In this document: positions 54,299 to 63,067 of the stretch, one piece after another
Numbering within the stretch: the first letter of the stretch is position 1
Layout of the letters: each line of letters begins with the position of its first letter
NCBI RefSeq assembly: GCF_002964605.1
Contig: NZ_PQDH01000006.1
Span: forward strand, 1-64,000
From: Vallitalea okinawensis
GTDB lineage: Bacteria > Bacillota > Clostridia > Lachnospirales > PQDH01
Length of the DNA: 64,000 bases
Direction of reading: 5' to 3'
The notes under the pieces: generated by a model
Database searches by the model: none
Told to the model about the DNA's origin: nothing
Seen by the model: the letters and a program-made list of their open reading frames with translations, nothing else
Position numbers and translations under genes: made by a program

Positions 54299-54348
54299 AA
54301 AAATCTCTAATTTAAGTATAATAAATTATACTTAAATTAGAGATTTTT
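54299..54348. terminator. Perfect 24-bp-arm palindrome (bidirectional terminator-like)
   Basis: A perfect inverted repeat with 24-bp arms and a 2-nt centre, starting AAAAATCTCTAA and ending TTAGAGATTTTT. It lies 23 nt after the MarR stop and 61 nt before the pcp start. Terminal A and T runs make it a terminator in both directions, but it is far longer than needed. Confidence 0.7.
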
Positions 54349-54370
54349 ATCAACTTTAAAATTTAAAACT

Positions 54371-54859
54371 TTAATCTCTCTCATCCATCTTTGTTGGACA
54401 TCCTTTATTACAGTGGTTACTTAAGATAGAATCTAAGATCGTTAAAGACTCCAATAGATGTTCTTTTTGAATGTTTTCTAACTCATCAAAGTACTTACCA
54501 ACTTCCTGCTCAACACGATGATGGAATTGAGCATGAGCGATATAAGCATCCTCACCTTCGTCTGTTAGTTTTAAAAGCACTTCTTTTTTATTATTGGCAT
54601 CTTTATACTTCTCAACAAGCCCTTTTCTTACTAACTTATTAATAATTTTAGATATAGCGCCTTTCGTTACACCCATCACATTGGCAAGTTCCGTTATGTT
54701 GAGCCCCTCTTTTTCTTCAATAGCTTTAATTGTATGAATTTCAGATGCATATAGGGTTATTCCTGTCCCATAATCTCTCGGCTGTTGATTAAGCATAGAC
54801 ATTCTCGTAGTAATCTTTGATAATTTATTTATTATATCAATACTCTTAACCAAACTCAT
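54371..54859 (-). CDS. MarR-family transcriptional regulator
   Basis: The 162-aa protein has the MarR winged helix (LNITELANVMGVTKGAISKIINKLVRKGLVEKYKD) between helical dimerisation parts. The tail SNHCNKGCPTKMDERD carries two Cys, possibly redox- or metal-responsive. GGGGGG directly abuts the ATG at 54859, so the TTG at 54853 (6 nt spacing) may be the actual start. It stands alone; target genes are not evident. The 24-bp palindrome beyond its stop is too far downstream to be an autoregulatory operator. Confidence 0.85.
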   Translation of the reverse strand: MSLVKSIDIINKLSKITTRMSMLNQQPRDYGTGITLYASEIHTIKAIEEKEGLNITELANVMGVTKGAISKIINKLVRKGLVEKYKDANNKKEVLLKLTDEGEDAYIAHAQFHHRVEQEVGKYFDELENIQKEHLLESLTILDSILSNHCNKGCPTKMDERD

Positions 54860-55031
54860 CCCCCCTATTATCTATCCTTTTATTCTATTTTAATGGTTAA
54901 TTTAAAGAGTTTCAAGAAAAACGTCGTAAAAAGGGTGAGACTCTTCTTTTCGAGGAGAATTGATGTGTGCTTTAAAATTGTAATTTGAATTACTCTATGT
55001 GATAGATTTAGAAAAAGAAAAACAATAAAGA

Positions 55032-55066
55032 AGAGATCACCCATTAATAACATGCGGGTAATCTCT
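55032..55066. terminator. Terminator after YjbR/EVE genes
   Basis: AGAGATCACCC and GGGTAATCTCT pair with one mismatch; T-rich on both sides. It ends the minus-strand pair of genes at 55094-55881. The stretch 54860-55031 shows no gene. Confidence 0.65.
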
Positions 55067-55093
55067 CTATTTTATACATAGTAAACAACTCTT

Positions 55094-55456
55094 TTATTCT
55101 GCCTCATTTAATTGCTTTTGTGCTTTTTTTGTTAATGATTGAAATACAAGATTATAAGATATATCAATTAATTCTTTAATAAAATTATCGTCTAAATCAC
55201 CATCTAAATAGACTGTATTCCAATGATCCTTAGCCATATGATAACCTGGTTGCACCTCTTTAAATAAAGACCGAATCTCTCCCATCTTTTCTTTAGGGTA
55301 TTTCAGATTAATACTTTGCCTATCCTCTTCATGTATATTCATTAATCCAAACATCTTCCCGCCCACCTTAAACACTGGTACAGGCTCTCTAAAAGGTGTC
55401 TCAACTGTAGCACCTCTTTTAGCAAGGAAATATGTTCTTACATCTTCTTTTGTCAT
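55094..55456 (-). CDS. MmcQ/YjbR-family DNA-binding-fold protein
   Basis: The 120-aa protein matches the MmcQ/YjbR family (CyaY-like fold): FRTPVPVF-like REPVPVFKVGGKMFGLMN, then SINLKYPKE and HWNTVYLDGDLDD, in the normal order and length. The fold suggests nucleic-acid or protein binding, but the role is undefined. It lies 14 nt behind an EVE-like gene on the same strand. Confidence 0.88.
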   Translation of the reverse strand: MTKEDVRTYFLAKRGATVETPFREPVPVFKVGGKMFGLMNIHEEDRQSINLKYPKEKMGEIRSLFKEVQPGYHMAKDHWNTVYLDGDLDDNFIKELIDISYNLVFQSLTKKAQKQLNEAE

Positions 55457-55470
55457 GATATTATTCCTCC

Positions 55471-55881
55471 CTAATCCATTTTATGAATATAGTTATAGAG
55501 AGTCTCGTTATTTTCTAAACACTGGGGTCCCATAATGCTCCCCTTCAAGCCGTTTAACTTCATCATACTAAAAGCTAGAGGTCCATCTTGATTTTTATCA
55601 TATTGCTCTAGTCTCTTCAATAACATAAAGTTCTTCTTTGGGGATTTTCCTTCAGTCTTTATATACTTATTAGCTTGGTCCATTACTCTTTCTAGTGGCA
55701 CATTGATTTCTTCCGCCTGACACTTAAACATAATTTGCTTAAAGGGTTGACCAAGATACATATATACCGTGTCTCCAACTTCAACCTTACTCGTCATAGG
55801 CCATGCTATCAAATCTTCTGTTGTAAAAGCCTCTACTACATCGTAGTACTTTACATTTGCAGGATATAGCCAATGCTTCAT
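55471..55881 (-). CDS. EVE/PUA-like domain protein
   Basis: The 136-aa protein fits the EVE (PUA-like) pattern: MKHWLYPANVKYYDVVEAF, WPMTSKVEVGDTVYMYLGQPFKQIMFKCQAEE. EVE domains bind modified nucleotides in DNA or RNA. The start at 55881 (GGAG 9 nt upstream) gives the expected N-terminus; the frame is open to 55962 with a non-family leader. It is paired with the YjbR-type gene downstream. Whether it reads modified DNA is not known. Confidence 0.75.
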   Translation of the reverse strand: MKHWLYPANVKYYDVVEAFTTEDLIAWPMTSKVEVGDTVYMYLGQPFKQIMFKCQAEEINVPLERVMDQANKYIKTEGKSPKKNFMLLKRLEQYDKNQDGPLAFSMMKLNGLKGSIMGPQCLENNETLYNYIHKMD

Positions 55882-56023
55882 ATCACATTTCTCCTTTGTA
55901 TTAATAATCTTGGTAATAAAACGATTAACATCTATCTCCATTATACCATACTTATCTTTCACTTAAACAACTCTTGATAATGAAATAGATAATAATTAAA
56001 CAACTAAATGGTTACTCATCCAC

Positions 56024-56485
56024 TTAGCTGTTTAAACTATTGATATCTTTTATTAACTTTTTTAGATCCTCTCTTAAATGACCTAACTCCTCTGCTGTAC
56101 AGCTTAGATTAAGTCCTTCCATCAGTTGTTTAGGAATATCCATTTCTTTTGTCTTTTCTTTCAGTTCTCTTCCTTGCTCTGTTAGTGTAACCATAAGAAT
56201 ACGTTCATCCTCTTTACTTCTGGATCGATGAAGAACTCCCAATTTCTCTAAGCGCTTTAATAGTGGTGTCAAGGTTCCTGAATCTAAGTAAAGCAACTTA
56301 CCTAATTCTTTTACTGAAATTACCCCATGTTCCCAAAGCAATAACATCACTAAATATTGGGGATAGGTTAAATCTAGCTTGTTTAGAAGTGGTCTATAGG
56401 CTTTGGTAACTAGTCGTGAAGCTGCGTAAACTTGAAAGCAAAACTGGTTCTCTAATAGTAACATATCATCCCTTTTTGAGCTCAT
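56024..56485 (-). CDS. ohrR: OhrR-type MarR-family peroxide regulator
   Basis: The 153-aa protein resembles OhrR, which senses organic hydroperoxides by oxidation of one Cys near residue 15. Here Cys16 lies in LENQFCFQVYAASR, the same context as in Bacillus OhrR. The winged helix is SVKELGKLLYLDSGTLTPLLKRLEKLG. It follows the glutathione peroxidase gene by 51 nt, so it probably represses that operon. The segment upstream holds two direct copies of ATATCATCCCTTTTT (56462 and 56490 areas) that may influence initiation. Confidence 0.85.
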   Translation of the reverse strand: MSSKRDDMLLLENQFCFQVYAASRLVTKAYRPLLNKLDLTYPQYLVMLLLWEHGVISVKELGKLLYLDSGTLTPLLKRLEKLGVLHRSRSKEDERILMVTLTEQGRELKEKTKEMDIPKQLMEGLNLSCTAEELGHLREDLKKLIKDINSLNS

Positions 56486-56536
56486 TCTCTATATCATCCC
56501 TTTTTTTGACTGAATTCTCTAATTTCTCTCTTACTA

Positions 56537-56998
56537 TTATACCAACTTTTTAATGCTCTTTTCAAGTCGTTGTGGTGGAGTAATTGGTAAATAACGCTTA
56601 ATCAAGTTACCATCTCGGTTAAATAAGAACTTTGTAAAATTCCAAGGTATTTCTTTTCCTGTCTCTTTTTCTAAATATTTAAATAGCTCATGGGCATTTT
56701 CACCTTTTACATCCACTTTCTCAAACATAGGGAACTCAACACCAAAATTTAATCTACAGAAAGATTGCACATCTTCATTTGAACCAGGCTCTTGATTTTT
56801 AAATTGATTACATGGAAAGCCTAGTATAACAAAATCCTGATCTTTATACTTCTCATAAAGCTTTTGTAATCCATCATATTGCTTAGTGAACCCACATTTA
56901 CTAGCTGTATTCACAACTAATATTACTTTTCCTTTATATTTACTTAGTTGAACTTCATCACCACTTATGTCTTTAGCCTTCATATCATAGATATTCAT
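56537..56998 (-). CDS. Glutathione peroxidase-family peroxidase (Cys type)
   Basis: The 153-aa peroxidase reduces hydroperoxides, in bacteria usually with thioredoxin. NTASKCGFTKQYDGLQ has the peroxidatic Cys (codon TGT, not selenocysteine), GFPCNQFKNQEPG the second Cys and Gln, and WNFTKFLF the Trp/Asn of the active site. GGGG 8 nt upstream sets the start at 56998 (MNIYDMKAKD). It heads an operon with the OhrR-type regulator. Confidence 0.93.
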   Translation of the reverse strand: MNIYDMKAKDISGDEVQLSKYKGKVILVVNTASKCGFTKQYDGLQKLYEKYKDQDFVILGFPCNQFKNQEPGSNEDVQSFCRLNFGVEFPMFEKVDVKGENAHELFKYLEKETGKEIPWNFTKFLFNRDGNLIKRYLPITPPQRLEKSIKKLV

Positions 56999-57104
56999 GA
57001 AAAACACCCCTTTAAATTTTATTCAATTTAATTTTACACAATTTAATTTCTTACTATCATTATAGCGAATAAGAAGATCTTTGTCAATACAAAGACCTTC
57101 AGGC

Positions 57105-57563
57105 TTATTTATCAGATTTTATTTTCATCTTTCCTTCTTTAGTAGCTGCCTTTGAACGTGTCATCGTTTTAATATGATCTACATGCCTAAAGCGCATTGC
57201 AGACCAATCAGCATCTATAGCTACCATTCTAACCGCTTCAAAACCCTGATCACCTAAAATATTAGCTAGTTCATCTCTGTTACAATCACAACCTTTGTAT
57301 TTTTTAGATGATTTTTTGGGATAACAAAGCCAGAATAAGCCATCTTCTCTTAAGCAAGTTACAGCATTGATACTGTCTCGTTTGAGCTGTTCTGTTGTTT
57401 TACCAAATATCTGTATAAAACCATAGGTTTCATTTTCTAGTCCTTGATGAACAGCAGCTTCAAAAGCAAGTAATGTGTCCTTATATTCTTCAGGAGAATT
57501 TAGAATAAGAACAGGTTCACTTTGATCCTTTAATTGTAACTTCTTTATAACAGCATTAGACAT
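57105..57563 (-). CDS. Uncharacterised protein, DUF3052-like
   Basis: The 152-aa cytosolic protein has a mixed alpha/beta pattern with SEPVLILNSPEEYKDTLLAF, a central DGLFWLCYPKKSSKKYKGCDCNRDEL and a final SAMRFRHVDHIKTM. The order (short strand with NSPEEY, then WLCYPK) recalls DUF3052 proteins, but I am not certain. It has a Lys-rich tail. Clear GAGG upstream. It lies 39 nt after the WYL regulator gene, which is a possible controller. Confidence 0.6.
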   Translation of the reverse strand: MSNAVIKKLQLKDQSEPVLILNSPEEYKDTLLAFEAAVHQGLENETYGFIQIFGKTTEQLKRDSINAVTCLREDGLFWLCYPKKSSKKYKGCDCNRDELANILGDQGFEAVRMVAIDADWSAMRFRHVDHIKTMTRSKAATKEGKMKIKSDK

Positions 57564-57601
57564 GTTCTATCAGCCTCTTTTCTAAATGTACTCTAATACT
57601 T

Positions 57602-58501
57602 TTAATCATATTTAGATAATATTTGTTTGGCTCGTTTTTGTATTTCTTGACGGACATGGTCAGGTTCTAATACTTCAACCTGATCGCCAAAACTCAGTAA
57701 TGTGCTATAGATCCATTCATCCAATGGGTAAGTCACTGTGATATCAATCAAATCATCTTTTATCTTCATATCATCCAGTTCAAAATAGTCATCTAAACGA
57801 TTCAAGGCTGATTTTTCGAACCTTAACTTGAGTTCTACAATCGGTCTGCTATCATAGTGAAAGGTATAGGGCTTATACACTCTATCTGAATCGCAGATTT
57901 CATCTTGAACCTCAAGATGGCGAATCCGAGATATCTTAAATAACCGAAAGTCATCTCTCAGCTTACAAAACCCGTATAAATACCATGTATTAATCTTTAA
58001 CAACATGGAACCTGGTTCTACTGTTCTGATTGATGTTTCACCATTAGCATTGATATACTCAAATCTTAAAACTCTTTTAGAAGAAAGGGCATTACGGATA
58101 TCCTCTAATCTTTGTTTTTGTTCTTTAGATATACCCCAAGGACTAAAATCCATCTCTACATGCCAATTCCCTTCATTCTCCTGTAAAGTCATGATCTTTT
58201 CCATAATCATTTTTAAGTTAGGGTCATCATAGGCTTTTGTAACACCTTTTAAAGAAGCTAAAAGAACTTGTATTTCATCATAGGTAAAAAAGCTTTTATC
58301 AACTTTATAAGTATCAATGATTCCATATCCACCTTGTTGACCACGCTGAGCAACAATAGGTATTCCCGCCATGCAAATGGCATCAATATCTCTTTGAATG
58401 GTTCGAATGGACACTTCAAAACGCTCTGAAAGTTCTTGGGCTGTGATCCTTTCTTTATTGAGTAATAACATCACTATAGCTAATAAACGATCTAATTTCA
58501 T
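57602..58501 (-). CDS. YafY-type HTH-WYL transcriptional regulator
   Basis: The 299-aa protein has a DeoR-like HTH (ITAQELSERFEVSIRTIQRDIDAICMAG) followed by a WYL domain (INTWYLYGFCKLRDDFRLFKISRI) and the C-terminal WCX extension (VTYPLDEWIYSTLLSFGDQVEVL). Such proteins bind effectors, often single-stranded nucleic acid or metabolites, and regulate nearby genes. Start at 58501 is preferred to TTG at 58507. It lies between the LysE-type exporter gene (24 nt) and the DUF3052-like gene, and probably regulates them. Confidence 0.9.
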   Translation of the reverse strand: MKLDRLLAIVMLLLNKERITAQELSERFEVSIRTIQRDIDAICMAGIPIVAQRGQQGGYGIIDTYKVDKSFFTYDEIQVLLASLKGVTKAYDDPNLKMIMEKIMTLQENEGNWHVEMDFSPWGISKEQKQRLEDIRNALSSKRVLRFEYINANGETSIRTVEPGSMLLKINTWYLYGFCKLRDDFRLFKISRIRHLEVQDEICDSDRVYKPYTFHYDSRPIVELKLRFEKSALNRLDDYFELDDMKIKDDLIDITVTYPLDEWIYSTLLSFGDQVEVLEPDHVRQEIQKRAKQILSKYD

Positions 58502-58525
58502 TATCAAAACCTACTTCTATCAAAT

Positions 58526-59149
58526 TTAATCTAACAAAGCAATTTTCAATCCAATAATAGCAAAAATTAATGCCTTTGCCTTATTCATAATCCATGCGAA
58601 CTTTTTGCTCTTACTTAATTTTTCTCCAAAATAACCTGCTAATACTGCTACTAAACTAAAAACACAAATGGCTTGAATCATAAATATTAGTCCAAGTAGT
58701 AGCATCTGCATCGTGGTATTCCCTGCTTCAGCTGTAACAAATTGGGGTAACAGCGCCAGAAAGAAAAGGGCTACTTTTGGATTAAGGATATTCATAAAGA
58801 TACCTCTCTTATATAAGGCTATACTGCTTAATTTCACTGTAGCAGAATCCACTTCTAGAGAGTGTTCACCTTCTCTTAAGGCTTTATAGGCTAAATATAA
58901 CAAGTAAATAGCTCCAGCATATTTAATGATATTGAATGCTAAGGCTGACGTTCTAAGAATTGCGGATATACCTAACGCTGCAGCTGTAGTATGAAGAATC
59001 AGTCCTGTACATAAACCTAAGGCTGTAGCTATTCCTGCTTTGCGTCCATTAGACATTGATTGTGTCAGTACAAAAATCAAATCTGGACCAGGTGTTATAG
59101 TTAATAATACAGCAGCGAATAAAAATCCAATGATATTACTGATTTCCAT
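58526..59149 (-). CDS. LysE/RhtB-family amino-acid exporter
   Basis: The 207-aa membrane protein has about six helices and the family N-terminus FAAVLLTITPGPDLIFVLTQSM, then NPKVALFFLALLPQFV. LysE/RhtB proteins export amino acids or related compounds. Length is typical. AAAGGAG precedes the ATG. It is followed after 24 nt by the WYL regulator gene. Confidence 0.92.
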   Translation of the reverse strand: MEISNIIGFLFAAVLLTITPGPDLIFVLTQSMSNGRKAGIATALGLCTGLILHTTAAALGISAILRTSALAFNIIKYAGAIYLLYLAYKALREGEHSLEVDSATVKLSSIALYKRGIFMNILNPKVALFFLALLPQFVTAEAGNTTMQMLLLGLIFMIQAICVFSLVAVLAGYFGEKLSKSKKFAWIMNKAKALIFAIIGLKIALLD

Positions 59150-59202
59150 TAAATCTCTCCTTTCAATAATACTCTATTATAAAACCTCCAGTAACAGGAG
59201 AG

Positions 59203-60048
59203 TCAACTGTTTCTATTGATTATCTTTCTTACCGGTAATTGAATTTCTGTTAAATGCTCCCCCGAGTCTACAGAAATATATTGATCGATGATGACACGTT
59301 CCATGGCATCTCCAATTACTTCATACCCCTGCTCCTTGATATAAGTCAGTAACATTTCGTAATACCTGGGTGAATCCATATGGTCCATACCCCGGTAGTA
59401 AATCAAAGCATATTCGCCTTCTGGGAAGCTATTGATGATTTTCGTATTAACATCTTCATCTGGAATGATAAAAACAGAATTATAAGCATGACATTTTCCA
59501 TCCAAAACATCTTCTAATGCTACAGTAACACCTACTTTACCAATGATAGCCACTGTAGACGACATATATTCATTTTCAATATTTCTAATAGCTAACTCTA
59601 ATTGATGTATACCTTGAATATTCTTTTTAAGGCGAATAACCTGACGTTCTGGATACATGCGAATAAAGGGTTCGTCAACTCTTTCAAATTTCTTATAAAA
59701 AGTCAATTCTTCAAGTCTTTCATTAAATCTATTCATGATCATCTCTAATTCAGTCATTTTTCTACTAGTCAGTTCTTGCTGTTCTTCTAATAACTTCATG
59801 AATCTGTCTATACTTGAGTCTTCTAAGTGCTCCTTGATATCTTTTAGCGGAACCCCTAAGCTTTTTAGATAATTAATCGTATTTAATCGCTCAAATTGTT
59901 CAATGGTATAATATCGATAACGGGACTGTTCATTGACCATCGATGGCTTAAATAACCCAATCTCATCATAATAGCGTAATGTCTTTATGGACATCTTATG
60001 CAATTTTGACATTTCACCTATACTAAATACATTTGCACCAATAGACAT
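59203..60048 (-). CDS. MerR-family regulator with GyrI-like effector domain
   Basis: The 281-aa protein has a MerR HTH (FSIGEMSKLHKMSIKTLRYYDEIGLFKP), a coiled-coil dimer helix (about 80-120) and a GyrI-like/SOUL-type effector domain (FPEGEYALIYYRG; YTYIKEQGYEVIGDAMERVIIDQY), the BmrR/multidrug-sensor architecture. GGGTGA 6 nt upstream supports the start at 60048 over GTG at 60057. Which gene it controls is not clear; the LysE-type exporter downstream on the same strand is a candidate. Confidence 0.9.
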   Translation of the reverse strand: MSIGANVFSIGEMSKLHKMSIKTLRYYDEIGLFKPSMVNEQSRYRYYTIEQFERLNTINYLKSLGVPLKDIKEHLEDSSIDRFMKLLEEQQELTSRKMTELEMIMNRFNERLEELTFYKKFERVDEPFIRMYPERQVIRLKKNIQGIHQLELAIRNIENEYMSSTVAIIGKVGVTVALEDVLDGKCHAYNSVFIIPDEDVNTKIINSFPEGEYALIYYRGMDHMDSPRYYEMLLTYIKEQGYEVIGDAMERVIIDQYISVDSGEHLTEIQLPVRKIINRNS

Positions 60049-60150
60049 TTTAATCACCCATTATCACTTTGCTTTTATTTAAGATTATAACATAAAAAGA
60101 ACTTATAAGAGTATGGTATTGAATCAATAATCATAATGCAAGCATGTTCG

Positions 60151-60495
60151 TTAAGATTGATGATCAATCACAGAATCAATTGCAAAAGGTCGACTGTATC
60201 TTTCTTCAAAGGCATTATTACCTTTTAATAACTTATTCCAAGAGACATCCATTACCCCAATCTTTTTAATTAATTTCATAATTTTTAGTTTCACCCCTGC
60301 TATTTTATAAGGTTGTTTCATTTCTTTTATAATTTTCTCATCATATGTATGCGTCTTTTTATATATTTTTCCAAGTACCTCTAATTTATTGAATAGTTTT
60401 TTGGTAATAAAATTTGGCATCATATAAATATCAGCTGCACTCTCAAAATAAAATCTAAGTATCCTCCACTTAAGTACTGCGATATGTAATATTTG
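60151..60495 (-). pseudogene. Decayed gene remnant without start
   Basis: The frame is open from 60495 to a stop at 60151 and reads as real protein throughout (YFESAADIYMMPNF; later VMDVSWNKLLKGNNAFEERYSRPFAIDSV). It lacks any start codon before the internal Met at 60423, and no ribosome site precedes that Met. This looks like the C-terminal part of a gene that lost its 5' end. I do not recognise the family. An alternative is a short real gene starting at 60423 (90 aa). Confidence 0.5.
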
Positions 60496-60565
60496 TTATT
60501 TTCTTTACTATCCTTTACTTAATTATACCATATATTGTGAACTACTTTTATGAAGCCTTTACAAC

Positions 60566-60607
60566 TTGCAAGATGGAACAACTCACCTAAGTTGTTCCAT
60601 CTTGCAA
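60566..60607 (-). repeat. Perfect 18-bp hairpin without T-run
   Basis: TTGCAAGATGGAACAACT and its exact complement are separated by 6 nt, 24 nt after the stop of the downstream-oriented gene at 60632. No T-run follows on the minus strand, so it is either a weak terminator, an mRNA-stabilising hairpin or the end of a lost mobile element. Confidence 0.55.
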
Positions 60608-60631
60608 ACAAATTTTAATATGCTTTTATAT

Positions 60632-61069
60632 TTAGACACACACTTGTTTGTGGGAATCCACTACTTTCATTATCATACCACCATCAGGATTAAATACCTC
60701 AAGTACTAAATCAGAAACGGTTGTAACAAGACTAGCTTCAGGAGTAATAACTTCAATTCTAAATTCATGACAATCGGTAGCTATAATACTAATCTCAGCA
60801 GGAAACACTCCTTCTGTATCAAATTTAAGAGTAGATATTTTGTACTTAACTCCTTTAACAAGAGAAGTGATTCTTAGTTCATTAAAACTAATTTCATCAT
60901 TTTTCTCAATATCAGCTAAATCTATTTCTGGTAAAAAAATTATCAGTTCGTTAAGACAAATTCTTTTAATTTTTGCAGGCTCTGCAATAGTATCAACTCT
61001 TTTAAAAACTATAACTTGAGAATTTTCTTCATCATTTGATTGATTGTGAAAGGTTAAGGATATTGACAT
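60632..61069 (-). CDS. Uncharacterised 145-aa beta-rich protein
   Basis: The protein has no signal peptide and alternates short beta-like strands (MSISLTFHNQSNDE; VIVFKRVD; RICLNELIIFLPEI; ISFNELRITSLVKGVKYKIS; EFRIEVITPE), suggesting a beta-sandwich. There are single Cys residues in RICLN and TDCHEF, and the end is QVCV. An extended ribosome site (AAGGAGGTGAT, 6-nt spacing) fixes the start at 61069, so it is probably highly translated. I do not recognise the family. It is divergent from a lipoprotein gene and ends with an 18-bp hairpin downstream. Confidence 0.65.
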   Translation of the reverse strand: MSISLTFHNQSNDEENSQVIVFKRVDTIAEPAKIKRICLNELIIFLPEIDLADIEKNDEISFNELRITSLVKGVKYKISTLKFDTEGVFPAEISIIATDCHEFRIEVITPEASLVTTVSDLVLEVFNPDGGMIMKVVDSHKQVCV

Positions 61070-61285
61070 TAGCAAATCACCTCCTTATCATCACTAGACT
61101 TATTCTAAACTATTGATATTACTTGTCTCATTACATTATATGGTTAGATTAATTTTGTGCTACTTTTAAACTTCAGATTTTACTTTATGAATCTTTTAAG
61201 ACTAAATCGCTTAAAATATTAGTGGAACAGAATCACCCTCTTATTCGTCTAATAATTAATTGAATATACTCTTGGAGATGATTAT

Positions 61286-61759
61286 ATGAAAAAATATATG
61301 ACTATACTATTCGTTTTAGCATTGTCACTTTTAATGATCGGTTGTGATACAACAGTTGAAGAACCACAAAATACTGATGATCCACAGGCTATTGAAGATA
61401 TGCAAAATACCAACGATCAATCTAACGCTAAAGTATCTTCTGAAGAACCTGCAGGAGATTTAGCATTACAAGCAACCAATGAAGTCATGGCAGAAGGCGA
61501 GATCAAAGAAATTTATACTGCTGATACAGATATTACTGGGTTTTTCATAGCTGATGGAAAGACTGAAGGTATTGTGAACAAATACAACACTGCATATGTC
61601 AATATTACTGAAGAAACAAAAATCTTTAACCAAGAATCAAATGAAATTACCGTTGAAGAATTAGAAGTGGGTATGTATGTTGAGATTGTATTTTATGGTT
61701 CAATTGCTGAAAGCTATCCACCTCAAGGTAGTGCCGGTATTATTAATATTATTAAGTAA
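61286..61759 (+). CDS. Small lipoprotein
   Basis: The 157-aa protein has a signal peptide with lipobox LMIGC (Cys 20), then a Gln/Asn/Asp-rich linker (about 22-60) and a C-terminal beta domain (EVMAEGEIKEIYTADTDITGFFIADG; TEETKIFNQESNEITVEELEVGMYVEIVFYG) of the OB-like DUF3221 type. It is anchored outside the membrane. GGAGATG precedes the ATG. The function is unknown. A clear terminator follows. Confidence 0.75.
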   Translation: MKKYMTILFVLALSLLMIGCDTTVEEPQNTDDPQAIEDMQNTNDQSNAKVSSEEPAGDLALQATNEVMAEGEIKEIYTADTDITGFFIADGKTEGIVNKYNTAYVNITEETKIFNQESNEITVEELEVGMYVEIVFYGSIAESYPPQGSAGIINIIK

Positions 61760-61771
61760 ACTTATTTATAT

Positions 61772-61813
61772 AGCGCATATGTGATAGATTTATACTATCA
61801 TCTATGTGCTATT
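61772..61813 (+). terminator. Terminator of lipoprotein gene
   Basis: AGCGCATA/TATGTGCT with inner TGATAG/CTATCA pairs forms a long stem, followed by ATTTTA, about 12 nt after the stop. Confidence 0.65.
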
Positions 61814-61944
61814 TTAATGTCCCTTTAAGAATTTCATTAAGATGTAAACTAAGAAGATGAAGAAAGTGGTATAATGATAATAATTGCATTATTATTATAT
61901 TTCATTTCCTACATGGTGATAATCCAAAAAAGGAGGTATTGTCT

Positions 61945-62844
61945 ATGTTCTATCGTGGAAAGCTTTTTGAAGAAGCAAAAAAAGCAAGGTATGTAACCAA
62001 TATTTTTCTTGCCTATCTATTAGTTTTTGTTTTTATGTTTGGTAGTCAAATTCTCACTATACCTTTCTTCATAATTATTACTATACTACCAACTCAAGTT
62101 ACTTCTTCGGGTATATTAGAGTTGTTTATAATGCTTATTATATCGTTCTCAATTGTGCTATTTCTTTTATTTCTCTGGGTCAAGTTAGTAGAACGTCGTC
62201 CTTTTCGGTCTATTGGCTTTAAAACTAGGAACTGGTTTCTTAAATTTTTACAGGGCTTTGGTTTAGGCTTTTTGCTCATTACTTTAGTAGTACTTTGCTT
62301 ATTTCTCTTTGGTATGGTTACTATTGATACAACTATATCAGCTCCTTCATTTGACTGGTCAAGCCTAACAATTATACTACTTCTAATACCTGCTTGGTCT
62401 TTACAAAGTAGCACAGAAGAGGCTGTAGCTAGAGGTTGGCTTATGCATATTCTAGGAGCTCGTTATAAGCCTGTATTTGGTTTATTAGCATCCGCCTTAG
62501 CTTTTGGAGTACTCCACCTTTTTAATGCCCACATTAACTTTCTAGCTATTTTAAATATCATTATAGTAGGTCTATTTTTAGGTCTATTGGTTATAAAACA
62601 AGAGCATATTTGGACGGTATGTGGTATTCATGCTGCTTGGAATTGGGCTCAGGGTAACATCTATGGTTTTCAAGTCAGCGGGAATGAAGTCACCAATAGC
62701 CTCTTACATTTTAAGAGTACAGGTCCAGAATGGATTACTGGTGGCGCTTTTGGTCCTGAAGCTGGAATTGTAACCACTATTCTTTTTGTTGTAGCATCAT
62801 ATCTTATTTATAGGCAACTTCATACCTTCCGAGCTAGCTTATAA
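61945..62844 (+). CDS. CPBP-family intramembrane metalloprotease (CAAX type)
   Basis: The 299-aa membrane protein has about eight helices and the CPBP/Abi motifs: EEAVARGWLMH (EExxxR), FGVLHLFNA with His, and CGIHAAWNWAQG with the third motif. These proteases cleave within the membrane; bacterial members often give bacteriocin self-immunity or regulate signalling. AAAGGAGG with 8-nt spacing sets the start at 61945 (MFYRGKLFEE). No bacteriocin gene is close. Single gene. Confidence 0.9.
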   Translation: MFYRGKLFEEAKKARYVTNIFLAYLLVFVFMFGSQILTIPFFIIITILPTQVTSSGILELFIMLIISFSIVLFLLFLWVKLVERRPFRSIGFKTRNWFLKFLQGFGLGFLLITLVVLCLFLFGMVTIDTTISAPSFDWSSLTIILLLIPAWSLQSSTEEAVARGWLMHILGARYKPVFGLLASALAFGVLHLFNAHINFLAILNIIIVGLFLGLLVIKQEHIWTVCGIHAAWNWAQGNIYGFQVSGNEVTNSLLHFKSTGPEWITGGAFGPEAGIVTTILFVVASYLIYRQLHTFRASL

Positions 62845-62952
62845 CTTGTAAACCGCTCTTTAAAAGGCGCATAATAAATGGGGGAAGTCCATTGGGGTGG
62901 ACAGCCTAAGCATATGACTGAAAAACATAATTCACTCTTTACTATATAACGA

Positions 62953-62992
62953 AAAAAAGGACATCTCTTTTTTATAAGATTTGTCCTTTTTT
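62953..62992 (+). terminator. Terminator after CPBP gene
   Basis: AAAAAAAGGACA and TGTCCTTTTTT arms around a 19-nt loop, T-run at the end. It could act on both strands. Positions 62845-62952 hold a small GTCCA/TGGAC hairpin and no convincing gene. Confidence 0.65.
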
Positions 62993-63067
62993 AAATTGGG
63001 CTATTTCTATTATCCGTCAGCCCCACCTTTAATAAAGATAATTATTTCAGTTTAGTGATAAACTTAT

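Noticed and set aside
56537-56998. Possible selenocysteine in the glutathione peroxidase
   Set aside because: The active-site codon is TGT (Cys) and no in-frame TGA occurs.
62878-62949. A 23-codon frame starting MGEVHWGGQPKH after the CPBP protease gene
   Set aside because: No ribosome site, no neighbouring modification or export genes, and very short; considered as a bacteriocin but unsupported.
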